64,000 nt of DNA from Oenanthe sinensis. Its lineage: Eukaryota; Streptophyta; Magnoliopsida; Apiales; Apiaceae. The position numbers and the translations under genes are program-made. Location: assembly GCA_028671895.1 (NCBI GenBank), contig CM053801.1, positions 10,949,375 to 11,013,374 of the forward strand. Reading direction: 5' to 3'. The notes below the pieces were generated by a model that was not told where the DNA came from, did not search any database, and worked only from the letters and a program-made list of their open reading frames with translations. Position 1 is the stretch's first letter. Each line of letters begins with the position of its first letter. Shown piece by piece: positions 12,842 through 25,500 of the stretch.

Positions 12842-13715
12842 CAAGCTAAATATTTCATAAAAGATTTTGGTACTAGTTTAATCGGATCTAAGCACGTTGT
12901 AAACACCAACTATATGGACGAACTTTTGTTTCAAGATTGTAGATGCACTAGATATTAATAGAATGTAACTGTAAGTTGATTTTTGTAAAACGGTTTGCAA
13001 ACAAAGTGGCCCATTACCTTGCTAGGTCATCTTGTTCTTCCCCTGACTGTGTTATTAGAGAGAGTAATGCTCCCTCTGATCTACTATCTCTATGTGCTAT
13101 TGATTTGAATGATAGTATTCTCTGTGCTAAGAAAAAAGGACGCAACTCTCCTAGTTCATATTAGCCAGATAGAGAGACATGGCAGCAAAAACATGTAAAG
13201 AATGGCCAATAGTTGTCAACTTTTGTTCTAAAAGGTCAACAATAATCTCAAGAAATAATGATACCTTTCGGTACATTTTCTCACAATTGTTCATGAACTC
13301 CTTTAAATCCTACTGTAATGATGATATCTTAGGTTCTTCTGGCTGTTAAAAAGTGTTTAGATGCTATTGTTCTATATATTCTAGGCCCAGGCATCACTCT
13401 TATTGTTCTATATATTCAACGTTATAAAGTTATCCACTTATCCCTGTTGTCACCAACTCCTTGCTGCTCAAAACCAAGTGATCGAGATATATTGAAGACA
13501 TAACAGGAGTTGCAATAATCATTCCCCTATATTAAACTCTTACAATATAAGTTTTGAGAAGCTAAGTATTCCATTTAAGTTTTTGGTACTAGTTCAATTT
13601 GATCTAAGCACTTCAGGAACACAAACTGAGTGTACGAGTTTGATTTCAACATTGTAGATGCATATGAACTAAGTGTACGAGTTTGATCAACATTGTAGAT
13701 GCACTAGATATAAAT
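12842..13715. repeat. Diverged direct duplication within the ALY-like locus
   Basis: The segment near 12842-12958 (TTTTGGTACTAGTTTAATCG to GTAGATGCACTAGATATTAA) recurs in diverged form near 13555-13715. The second copy is itself partly doubled: TGTACGAGTTTGAT and CAACATTGTAGATGCA each appear twice between 13632 and 13705. Another pair (GCTGCTCAAAACCAA) lies at about 13460 and 14283. Confidence 0.6.
12960..13164 (+). mobile_element. LINE-type RNase H-like fragment inside the ALY-like locus
   Basis: The plus-strand frame ending in a stop at 13164 reads LIFVKRFANKVAHYLARSSC, then CVIRESNAPSDLL. The FVKR-AN-VAH-LAR string is typical of the C-terminal RNase H-like domain of plant non-LTR retrotransposon polyproteins. 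Only about 65 residues remain, with no reverse transcriptase, so this is a dead fragment in a large intron of the opposite-strand gene. Confidence 0.65.
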
Positions 13716-16139
13716 GACTACATCCACAAAGGGAATAGAAGCATCAAAGTAAAGAAGGGCCACCAACTATCAACTATATTCCATTAAGGTCTCAGCAAAA
13801 ACATCAAAGTTCACTGCCTCGCTGGTGCCTATATTACTACATCTCTGACGTTTTCTCAGAATTGATCATAAACTCGTACAGAATGTAGGATCTGACTGCT
13901 GAAAATTTTCATTGCCACAGCAACAGTAGACAATATCAAGTATACAGAAAAAGAAAACAAATTACTCAATAAAGTCGCAGATGCAGTTGGATAGGATTAA
14001 GAAGACAACATTTTCTTTTATAAATGGGTAGAAGTCCACTGAACTACACATGAAAATACTTGCCCAGTTTTCCTCAAATATGTGATAATTATCAATCATC
14101 ACTCTTATTGCTCTCTCTTTATTCAAACAAATTTTACCAATATAAAAATTACGATTATGCAATAGGAGTTGGTAGAGAATTATGGAACTTAAAGCAACAC
14201 CGCAACCAGTGCATATGTGATCCTGTCTAAAGTTCAGCTAAGAAATTCATCGTTATAAACTTATTCCTGCTATCAGCTACTGCTGCTCAAAACCAACTAA
14301 CCAAGTGAGCAAGGTATATTAATGCACAACGACATATACTAGGCAAAGATTTAAGAGCAACGAGGACAGACCTTCTTAGTCCATATGAGCCATATGGAGA
14401 CATAACAGCAGAAGTTGCGGTAACCATTCCCACTATCTTAAACATCCATAGGTTTTCCATCTAGTTGTATAGTATTGTACCTCTTGACAGCTGCCTCAGC
14501 ATCCTTCCATCGTGAAAAGACAACCTCAGCCGTTCCTTGAGGAATAAGAGTTGCTTGACTAGTAGGAATGAAAATCTAAATCAACAGGTAAAGCCAAATC
14601 CTTGTGGTACCTTTGATCTGCCGCTCTTATTATAATGTACAAAAAAAAATTTCTCGACACCAACTGAGAAAAGATCCTGAACAGAATTCGTTAGTTGAAT
14701 CAAAGTTATGACAATCATTATATGCAAAAGATCATGGAGAAGTGCAAAAGTAGATTATCTATCAACAGGAAGAAGTGTACATAATAGGAAAGATGGAATC
14801 AAGCTGATTGCACTTTGTGTCATTGTGTGTTTCATCCAGCATGTTTATCAACTAATGTATCTGGAATTTCCTTCTTGTTGACTTCTGTGCTACATATCAT
14901 ACAATTTCTCTGACTACGTGGTTTCTTTATCCTTTGATGCTTATATGCAGATGTACAACACAGCTTCATATTCATTAATGTTTCCTACAATTCCAACAGA
15001 TAGATGCAACACTATATATGCATAGAGATTCACAAAATAGCAGAAGTCACTAGGACTCGTGTCCTAACAATCTCTGAAGCTAAGAGCTCAATAGACATGT
15101 TATTCAACCAACAAAATGATCAGCATTAACTTGCAGAAAGTGCCACAGTGAGGTTAAGACCACAAAACTTACAGATACTGACTGGATTTTACATTTGCGG
15201 CAAAGCAAACAAGAAATGCTGATCTTACAAAACTAAAATATATATTTTCCTTTTTCAACAAGTACTACAATTAAAACTAATAATTAAATAATTAATCTGC
15301 ATAAGCACAAATCCACAACTTTGCATTTCATTGCCAGCATATAGTTACATACTTGCATGTATACAAACATCAAATCCATATATTGATGCACAATGTAGCT
15401 ACACAGTAAACAAGTAAAATTAATTAAGAGCTTAATAAATTTGATAACATTAATTTACAAAAACTTGCAAGTATCGACATCACAAGTGGATGTTTACAAC
15501 ATAAATCTGCATATAGATAGACAATCGAGCCACACTCTAACTAAGCATTACTAATTAAAAGCTGAATAGAACTGCTAATATCAACATTCAAAGATAAACT
15601 TGTAAACATATACTCCTAATAAGTTAAGAATAATAACAGAGAATCGAAACATCAACATGCCTTAATATCATCATCAGAAATGGCATAATCCAAGTTAGAA
15701 ACCAGAATTTGAGTGTCAGTATCGACATAGAAGAAAGGATGAAGCATAGGCGGATACGAAACAGCAGCATATTGTGCGAACATATCATGCGTCCACTTTG
15801 TCTCTGGTGCTTCAACCTATCATATTACACACACACATCACAGATACAGCAATCAAAACCAATTCAACAAAATCAGGGACGTGTGTAGAGTAATATAAAA
15901 TTGCAAAATGTATGTGTGTGTGTGTAGATATACAGGTAAGATTAAGCCAATTAGCTATACATGAGAATACGGAAACGATCGATTGACGGTGAGAGAGAGA
16001 GAGAGTGGATGTGAGACTGAGTCAGTGTGTGTTTTTGCCGGTGGGAGGGTGAGCAAAGATGCGGAGACGGTTATAGATGGAACCGTGCCAAAACAGAACT
16101 GAATAAACGGTTTTAGTTGGAACTCAGGATATCAATTTG

Positions 16140-19130
16140 AGCTCTTCATTACTTGCTATTCTTTTTTGGGCTTCCAAACTGGAATGTGGAGCGGATTTAA
16201 ATGATATGTTTTATAAGTTTACATCGCATGGATTTGAACATGTATTTTGGACCATTTGGGGTTATCAAAATTTCTTCTAAATTAAAAAATGCATATGTTT
16301 TTAATTTTTTTTTAAAGTAATAAGAATAAAAATAACGGGTATGATAATAGAAATATAGAATGAATGAGAATATTAATGATATGAAATTATTTTGAAAGAA
16401 CAAGTGTACAACTTAATTATATATACACTATTAATTTAAATATCTGCCATTGGAATTGAGATTTCAGTTTATAATAATGTTATATTGTCCGGACTCATTA
16501 ATAAATGAATACTAAATGAGAATGTGAATGAAAATAGGATAAATAAACATGTAATGATATAAATGTGTTTTGGAAGTGTTATTACTTCATATCTAACACG
16601 CAAGACAAATATCAATCGAAACTGTGATGAAAGAATTTATCGAGCTAATTTTTTAACCAAGTACAAAAATCAAATTAAAACAAGCTAGAGATGCAAGTAT
16701 TTTATAAACTCAGAGTACATATATAAAACGAATTCAGTAACTAATTTTAACTTAATCGAAAAGACATATATAAACTCTTATTCAAAGTCCCAATGTAGAT
16801 TAAAAACTGCATGGGAACACAGACATTATTTTTTTGTTAGGCCTGATAAAAATGCTTGTATTTTTCAATTTATAAATAGTTTATAAATTTACACAAACGG
16901 AGATATGATATAAAAAAGCAGCAACATTATAAAATATATTATATCTTAATATATATAGGCTTACATAATATGTAGCATGTCTCGCAAGTAAAATATATTT
17001 ATATAAACATCTCATTGGATCTTTGGTTCGCCGCATGCATATGTTAAACTGTTATTATTCGGCTGCAACTTTTTTTTCTTTTGGGTAACTTTTCGTTTTC
17101 GCTCAAATGATGATACTTGTGTATATAAATTCATGAATCAGTTGTAGTACTATAGTTGATAAATCCGCACAAAATGGTAGATATGTTCAGATTTGTTATT
17201 TTTTGTCCTTGATTGCATCAAATTGTGGAGTTAATATATGGACTAAATTACATGTTACTACTATTAATATTATAGAGCATATATCAACGCTGTTCTCGTA
17301 CGAGACAAATTCTCTCGTCACAGATATTAACACCCCCTTCCTTTCGTTAAAATAATAGATACAGGATCACGGGTAGGTACGACATGCAATGAGGATATTT
17401 ACGGTAAGGAGTTACTAATAATTTTTGTTGTGAAAAGAGGTAATTAATCGAAATTAATTATTAATTAATCAATTTTTGGTGAATTTTTGAATTGATTAAT
17501 CGGGTTAAAAAGTATTTTTTTTATAAAAATTGGATAGATTGGTCAAAAATCATAATTAATCGGTTAAAATTTTAAAAAATATATATTTAAATTATTTTAT
17601 AATAAATTCAATTATTTAACTTATAAATTTGTCATTTTTTATTTTAAAATTTTAAAAATTATTAAATAGTTAATTAAATTTATATTATATATAAAAAATA
17701 ATTATATATAAGAAAATGATATTAAATTGATTTCAATTAATGACTCAATTAATTATTCCAATTAATTTTTCAATTAATATTCGATCGCTTTATCAACTAA
17801 TTCTAATTCATACTTTTTACACCCTACTAATAATATTTGATTAACTCAGTGGACCAAATTAAACTAATAAACCTTGTTACGTAAAGTCGTTCCAGCTTTA
17901 AAAAAGTAGGTGATACATACGAGAGTTTGTAAGCAAGTGATTCATGTGAAACACAACTAGTAATTTATCTTACTTTATTGTTGTATAAGCTATTTTACAG
18001 ACTCACAAATATATGTATATACATGCACACAACTTAGGTATGCATCACGGCCTCCTTGTGCCTCCCATCCCTCTCTTTTTCTTTACGTCTCTGCCTAGCT
18101 CTGACGTTTGTTTTTTGGTCTATTTCTAGAAAAGATTGTGTAATATGTGACCAATTCAACTTAAAATTCGATGAATGTTAGTTTATCGTCTTTGAATAAT
18201 CACTAATACATTTATACAGTGCACGTATAAATGTCATTGTGTTAATTATACTATAAGACTAATGAAAAATATTGAGATACATACATGGGGTAATACAGAC
18301 GCAAAGATATGGTGCATGCAACTATGCAAGCGTCCTGTGAATCATTAAATACAAAGGTTGAAAATTGAATTAGTAGTTGCCATGTACATTGTCTTGCTTA
18401 AAAGGTTAAAAAACTATTGTAGCAACTTCGATCTCTTTCTACTACTTGTTGAGTATTTTTTAAATAGGTCTCAAGTCTTTATACAGCCAATGGTATTAAA
18501 CCATAATTCATCATAACAATTTTATAAATGTAATTTACAATTAACATATAAATGCAAAAAAATAAGTTATTATATATATAGATATATATTTAAAGCAAGC
18601 TCAAGTCACCATCAAAATTCAAATATATGCAGAGATGGCCGAATCATCTAACGGGCGCCTAATAATCGTCAGAAACTTTGCACAAACATTATTTTTCCTA
18701 AAGAAAATCACATCATGGGATAATAAATCAGACAAACTAATACAAATGTAGTGACAATTGCAATATCTCCCTCCCCGCCCCCAAAACAATCCAAAAAAAA
18801 GAATTATTATAAAAACAAAAAGGGATAAGAAATAGGAAAATACAAGGCTGTGGCACGTTATATTGCTTATATATACTGTACGTGTATATATAAAGCAGAG
18901 TCTAATAGTCCCCCCGGCCTCTAGTCTAGAGGAGAGTTTATATGATTAATTTGGCTAGCTATTCGATCACTAGGTACGTGAGAACTTTGATTTGTCTCTA
19001 TAAGTATTAGGATTATATGTTTTACAACTTTCTAGCAAGTACTATAAATTGTTTATCAAAGAATCGAATCGAGTTGGGGCAGATATCGTGATTATAATAT
19101 ATCATCCGCATCCGCATCGGCATACATAGA
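16140..19130. other. AT-rich intergenic DNA before the CHX gene
   Basis: No coding exon was recognised on either strand. The 3' part (about 18880-19189) should contain the CHX promoter and leader, but I cannot pick a TATA box with confidence among many TATATA runs. A GT dinucleotide run lies at 19137-19152. A possible hAT-like element is at 17423-17825. Confidence 0.5.
17423..17825. mobile_element. Possible small hAT-like non-autonomous element
   Basis: ACTAATAAT occurs directly on both sides (17414-17422 and 17826-17834). The right end ACTTTTTACACCCT is imperfectly inverted to the left end GTTGTGAAAAGAGG, followed on both sides by TTAATT-rich DNA. The 8-9 bp duplication suits hAT. The inverted repeat is imperfect and the region very AT-rich, so this is tentative. 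Confidence 0.4.
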
Positions 19131-19189
19131 ATTAAGTGTGTGTGTGTGTGTGTTTTGATACACACGTAGAATTGAAGTTAGGTAGAACA

Positions 19190-21961
19190 ATGGGGGTGAA
19201 TATAACATCAATAAAGACCTCATCGAACGGAGTATGGCAAGGTGATAATCCTTTGGATTTTGCATTTCCGCTGTTGATTGTCCAAACCACTCTTATTCTC
19301 GTCGTAAGCCGCTTCCTTGCCTTCCTTTTAAAACCTCTTCGCCAACCCAAAGTCATTGCAGAGATTGTTGTAAGTTTGTATATATTTATTTTTATTTATA
19401 GAATCCCACTTCATATATGTATGTATGCATTTATAACAATATAATTATTCAACTGCAGGGAGGAATAATACTAGGACCATCAGCTTTGGGGAGGCAGCAA
19501 GACTACATGCACACACTCTTTCCCAAATGGAGCACTCCTATTCTGGAGTCGGTGGCAAGTATTGGCTTACTATTTTTTCTCTTCTTAGTAGGCCTTGAGC
19601 TTGATCTGAGCTCAGTCCGCCGCAGCGGAAAACGAGCCATGTTCATAGCCGCTGCAGGAATCTCACTCCCCTTCACCCTCGGTATCGGCGTGGCCTTCCT
19701 ACTCCGCAAAACAATAGAAGGCGCAGACAAAGTTGGAGTAGCTCAGTACATTGTTTTCATGGGAGTTGCTTTGTCCATCACTGCATTTCCTGTGCTTGCC
19801 CGCATCTTAGCCGAGCTCAAACTACTCACTACCCAAGTAGGTGAAACCGCTATGGCTGCAGCAGCCTTCAACGACGTCGTGGCCTGGATCTTGCTAGCCC
19901 TTGCTGTTGCACTAGCTGGGAACGGTACTCCTGGCGGGCCTCAAAAGAGTCCCCTCATATCCGTGTGGGTACTTCTGTCCGGGGTTGCATTTGTGGCTTT
20001 TATGATGCTTGTTATTCGACCTGCAATGAAATGGGTCGCCGGGCGTTGTTCACCCGACAGTGACATCGTGGATGAGGCCTATATATGCTTGACTCTAGCT
20101 GGAGTAATGGTTTCAGGCTTCATGACAGATTTTATAGGGATTCATTCGATATTTGGAGGCTTTGTTTTCGGATTAACGATACCTAAAGGTGAATTTGCGG
20201 AGAGGTTGATAGAAAGGATTGAAGATTTTATATCAGGATTGTTGCTTCCATTATATTTTGCATCAAGTGGGCTAAAGACGGACGTGTCCAAGATTCGAGG
20301 AGCAGAAGCCTGGGGATTGTTAGTGCTGGTTATTTCAACTGCCTGCGCCGGGAAAATATTAGGGACATTTGCTGTGGCGATGATGTGTAAGATTCCAGCT
20401 AGGGAATCGCTTACTTTGGGCTTTCTCATGAATACTAAAGGACTGGTCGAGCTCATTGTTCTTAACATTGGCAAAGAGAAGAAGGTGAAGTTTACCCCCA
20501 GAATATTGGTCTCAAATACTTTCAGAATATACTAAATAGTGTCCTAACAATTGTTATTAAACATTTTACTATATTTTAATTGTTTTAACAACTATGAAGC
20601 ATCCAATACATTGTCAGGTTCTAAATGATGAAGTGTTTGCTATACTAGTTCTTATGGCACTTTTCACCACTTTCATTACAACTCCAACGGTCATGGCTAT
20701 ATACAAACCTGCTCGTGGCACCTCCAGTCACCGCCGTTTAGAATCTATACCAGACAGTGCCAAGGATGAGCTTCGAGTTCTTGCTTGCGTTCATGGTCCG
20801 GGGAACATACCATCACTGATAAATCTAATTGAATCGACTCGTTCAACCAACAAGTCTCAGCTCAAACTTTACATCATGCACCTTGTTGAATTAACAGAGA
20901 GATCATCTTCCATTATGATGGTTCAAAGGTTCCGTAAAAATGGATTTCCATTTCTTAATCGTTTTGGACAAGGCGAGATGCACGACCGAGTTTCTGTTGG
21001 GTTTCAAGCCTATGGCCAACTGGGACACGTCAGTGTTCGAACCACAACTGCTATATCAGCTTTGTCAACAATGCACGAGGATATCTGTCACGTGGCAGAG
21101 AGCAAGAGAGTGCCCATGATCCTTTTACCTTTCCACAAGCAGTGGAGAAAAATCAACGGTGAAGATGAGGTGGAGAACGTTGGTCATGGATGGAGAGCTG
21201 TGAATCAGAGGGTTCTCAAGGATGCACCCTGTTCGGTGGCTGTGCTTGTGGACCGTGGACTCGGTGGATCCCAGCAGACACCAGGACCCACTGCCACTGT
21301 GGCACAGAGAGTCTGTATGATTTTCTTTGGTGGACCAGATGACAGGGAGGCTTTAAAGTTGAGTGGGAGAATGGCTGAGCATCCTGCAGTTAAAGTGACA
21401 ATTATAAGGTTCATCAAGAAAGAAGGGGCAGCAGCAGCTAGTACTGTTGTGTTGAAGCCATCATCAATCAAATCCAAAGAAAACAGTTATACTTTCACTA
21501 CAGCCGAAGTAAATCCTGAGAGGGAAAAGGTGTTCAGACTTACTCTTTCATTACTATTTTAGATTAATCTTTTTATAATCCATGGAGGATTCTTGTTCAA
21601 GTATATTTTTAAACAAATGCAGGAGCTAGATGACGAAGCAATGACGGGGTTCAGACAGAGATGGGAGGGTATGGTGGACTACAAGGAAAAGGTTGCTAAT
21701 AACATTGTGGAGAGCGTGGTGGGAATTGGACGAAGTGGTGAGTACGAGCTTATAATGATCGGAAAAGGAAGATGTCCCTCGAATATGGTTGCAGAAGTGG
21801 CAGACAGGCAGGCAGAGCACCCAGAACTTGGTCCTATTGGGGATGTGTTGGCCTCCTCTGGCAAAGGTATTCTGTCTTCAGTGGTTGTGATTCAGCAACA
21901 TGATGTAGCTCATGTAGAGGAAACGCCAGTTTCAAAGATTCTGATAAACCAGGAGGTTTAA
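19190..21961 (+). CDS. CHX: Cation/H+ antiporter, CHX family (CHX17-19-like)
   Basis: Four exons join in phase 0: 19190-19369, 19459-20484, 20618-21529 and 21623-21961, giving 818 aa. The N-terminal half is a monovalent cation:proton antiporter-2 membrane domain: it starts GVWQGDNPLDFAFPLLIVQ, has RQPKVIAEIVGGIILGPSAL at the first junction, GVALSITAFPVLARILAELK, and FNDVVAW with the Asn-Asp pair at residues 198-199 in the ion-binding position. The hydrophilic C-terminal half resembles the tandem universal-stress-like regulatory domains of CHX proteins. Wording is closest, from memory of the family, to CHX17/18/19, which act in K+ and pH homeostasis of endomembranes. Length is normal and no frame defect is seen. 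The gene faces eIF3a tail to tail, 594 bases apart. Confidence 0.93.
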
Positions 21962-22555
21962 CTCGTCCATTTGTACATAAATCAGAAATTGCAACCCAAA
22001 ATAATATTGTGATTCTCACAAGTTTGTTGCGGTTATATATTAGGTCGAGTTCATTGACACAGAAATACGCGATACCATATTATATAATATAGCAATTGTT
22101 TATAAGTTATAATGTTTGTCTTGTATATACCAAATTCTAAACTTACATATTTATAATATGTAAGAGACGCACATCTTTAATACGAGTAAAAACTTTAAGC
22201 TCTGTTTATTTACTCTAGGAGAGAGTAGCATGATCGGAAGCAGATTCTACTTTACAATAAAAATAAAGACAATCTTAATTTAGAAACTGAAAAAAATAAT
22301 AGAAAACAATTAGTTAGAAATCTAATAATTGAAAATTAACAAAAGATTGTGCATTCTACCAGTAAATACGAATAATGAAAAGATCATAAATTGCAGGTAT
22401 CAAACAAATGAAGCAGGCATATCAATTTTAGCATTTAAAATTAGAGAGAGCTTTATTTATTTGAAAATTTTTAAAGGCCGAATAACCACAGAACTAGCAC
22501 CAAAAGATTCCATGCCAATTGTTTACTTGGAAACAAAACTGCATGAGGTGCAGTC

Positions 22556-25500
22556 TCAGCGTTCACCCCGCGACCTCGAGGACAAGAATGTAGACCTGGG
22601 CCCACCAACAATGCCAGACACCGGTCTTCTATCCTCACGCCACTTGTCAGCTCTGTCATCCATCCTGTTGCCACCACCCCGGCGGACAGGAGGTTGATCC
22701 TGCGGAGGAGCAGCACTTTCAGCCTGACTTCTTCTGTGTTTGGGAATATATTTTCCACCTTGGGATGGTGCAGAGTCCAATGTTCGAGGCTGTTCTGAAT
22801 GCACTGTGTTTGCAGGCACAGTGGCAGGTCTCATCTGCAGGACTTCTTCTTTCCATCGTTTTTCTTTCTCTTCCAGTTCTATCTCACGCTGCCTCTGTTT
22901 CTCAGCAACCTCATCCAATTTGGCCTTGCGTTTAGCTTCCTCCTCTTTTCGCCTCTCAGCCTCTGCAAAGATGAAATCCCAGATGATAGACAATAAACAC
23001 AACCACCAGAATATCATAATTTTGTTTTTCACATTAAATAAATTGACATTTGACAATTAGAAAATGGACAGGGGTGGGAAATGTTACAATTAGCTTTGTG
23101 AATGCACTACTGTACCTTGGGAGTAAAAAATTCAAGTGAGAGGAATATCAAATAAACCACATACATATGTCTCACATAGTCACATGCCACTGATATAATT
23201 AGAAATATAGATTTATAATCCGGATTATTGGTAAGATTAGGGAAAAAATCAGTTCTAAGGATTCAGTTTAACAAAATAAGTGCTAACTGAGGCCAGAGCC
23301 CTGAGATTACCATCCCTGTAAAGACGATTTCATTGGGTTACATTATAGTATAGTATTCATGGAGACATTAGTCCCCAAGTAAGGGGCACCAGTTAGTACT
23401 TGTAAAATGCAAATTTATAGTAATTCTCCTCCGCCCCATTTATGATGGCCACTTTTCCTAATTTATTTATCACAAAAAATATAGTCCACATTCAGTTAAT
23501 ATGGTAAATTAAGAGTGATTTAATAAAAGGGTTAAATTCTATCCATGGACAATATAAATGGGATGGAGGGAGTATAAGATATAAGGATAACTTTTTAGCA
23601 AAAATTAATATATCTATATAATGCATTGTGATTTGTAAATATGTGTGCAGGTCTGTATTAGATTGTAATCTAGAAAGAGGAAGAAGTAGTTTATCTAATC
23701 GTACGCCTTTCATGAAAGCACATATACCTTCACGTTGGCGGGCTTCCTCTTCTTCACGCAACTTTTTCATCCTATCCTCCTCCATTTTCAAATAATATAT
23801 CATCTTTCTCCTAGACTCCCTCTCTGATTTCCTTGACTGAATGATTTGGTTAATTTGCTCCTGCCTCTCCTGTTTTAATTTGTTAAATTCGGCTTCGCGG
23901 CGACTAACAACTCTTTCTTGGAAAACTTTCTGCAGTCATATAATTGACGAAGTTGAACAGGAATAAGATTTACATTTACAGGTAGTAATATAGACCTGAA
24001 GGTTATTATTCCTATGATGAGATCGCTTGATTGAGGGTGGAATTTTAACAAAGGATCGGAGAAGAGAATTTGAGAGATGTTCGGATTTCTAAGTTTATAT
24101 ATGTGAGAACTATAGCAAGAGTTCGCTAAACTTTAGAGAGTTAATAGTAACTCCTTGCAAAAAAAAGGTTTAGCTTCATGCTAAAGCAAGGAGATCAATA
24201 AAAAAAACTACCATTATGCAACCAACTATAGCAGCGAAAATTCCTCCATGTACATGCCATTAAATACTTTAAATGTATCAATCAATAAAAAGAAATATGA
24301 CTGTCTAATTGGTATTGCAACTCTCTTTCTGCATACAATTCAACGCACAAAGACACTAACCTTATTCCCCAGCTTCTCAGATAGCCTCTTCTTTTCCTCA
24401 AGATCTCCTGTATGGCGCAGCCGGCTTAGATCAATCTCTCTCTGTGATGAAGCGAGCAACGTATTTAGTAAATATATAGCAGGGACTACAAATCAGCAAA
24501 AAAATAAAATAAAGCTATTAGCTGGTCATCCTGTATCCAAATGAACATAAAGAGGCAAAATAACAAAAAAGAGTATCATGTAGTCCATGTTGGTATAAAC
24601 ATACAATCCTACCACCACAGAGAGAGATAGGTCCATAAAACTTAAATCAACAATGTAAACTAATTTATATGTATCACTTACTACACTTCTGTTAATTTGA
24701 AATAAGGATTCTAGAAACCATGATTAAGTTTAGATGAATTTTTTGTGGGAAAAAGCAGTCACGGAAAGGAATATATTCAGAAACTTATTCGATGCTTGCC
24801 TGTTGCTCGCATTCATGGATATCTCTTTCTTCTACTAATCTCCTTTGAAATGCAATTTCAATGAGAGGAGCAGCTTCTTCTCTTTTTGCTCTCTCCAAAT
24901 AGTCCATTGTTTTGGCAAGCTTTTGTAGTTTCTTTTCCATTTCTTGCCTCTCCCTCAGTTGCTCACTTAAAGCCAACTCCATTAAGGTCTGCTTTGTTAT
25001 TTTTTCCTAAATGCCAGATCAGAGGTCAGCAAATTTTAATTAAACTATGTGTCTGTTTGTGCATACGCGTGTGTGAGTGTGGGGGTGTAAAGTAAAAACA
25101 CAATATGCTCACTCCATCTATAATTGGTTTCTTCCCCTTTTTTTTACTTCGTTTCTCAGCTTCCTGAAGCAAGGCTTTGGCCTCTTCAAGTTCCCTCTCC
25201 TCTATTTCTCTAAGAATCCTTTGGCTCTTCCTCCTCTCATACTCAGAAGCAAGCCTTCTCTGTTCCGCCTCTTCAGTTATCTTCTGCAATTTTAGTCGCC
25301 TTGACTCCTCCTCTCTTTCCTGTATCAGGCATTAAGAAGACTTACTATTCATAAATAAATTAATTTTACAATAAGAAACAAACTGCTGACAAGTTGCAAA
25401 TAAGCAAATACCATCTCTAGAAGGTGACGCTCTTGTTCTTCTTTACGTTTTTCAATTATCGACTTACGGGCAAGAAGTCGCTTGTGTTCCTTTTCTACCA

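Larger units (their letters stand above)
12628..15816 (-). pseudogene. ALY/REF (THO complex subunit 4)-like RNA export adaptor, truncated or decaying gene
   Basis: Minus-strand exons spell an ALY-type RRM protein. Exon A (15816-15661) reads ETKWTHDMFAQYAA, then QILVSNLDYAISDDDIK. Exon B (14676-14611) reads DLFSVGVEKFFFVHYNKSGR. Exon C (14575-14438) contains GTAEVVFSRWKDAEAAVKRY and LDGKPM, then DV and a stop. A terminal exon (about 12800-12628) gives LSAEDLDADLDKYRAEATRT, the conserved C-terminal motif of ALY proteins. ALY couples splicing to mRNA export through the THO/TREX complex in the nucleus. Several things are wrong: no N-terminal exon with the usual UAP56-binding motif is visible up to 16140; exon A uses a GC donor; joining B to C in frame requires an upstream acceptor that adds 13 odd residues before GTAEVV; and a stop follows KPMDV before the last exon. 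It could still make an RRM-only protein of about 108 aa from the Met in HDMF. Confidence 0.6.

Noticed and set aside
22329..23060. Plus-strand frames across the eIF3a last exon
   Set aside because: Antisense shadows of a well-supported minus-strand exon.
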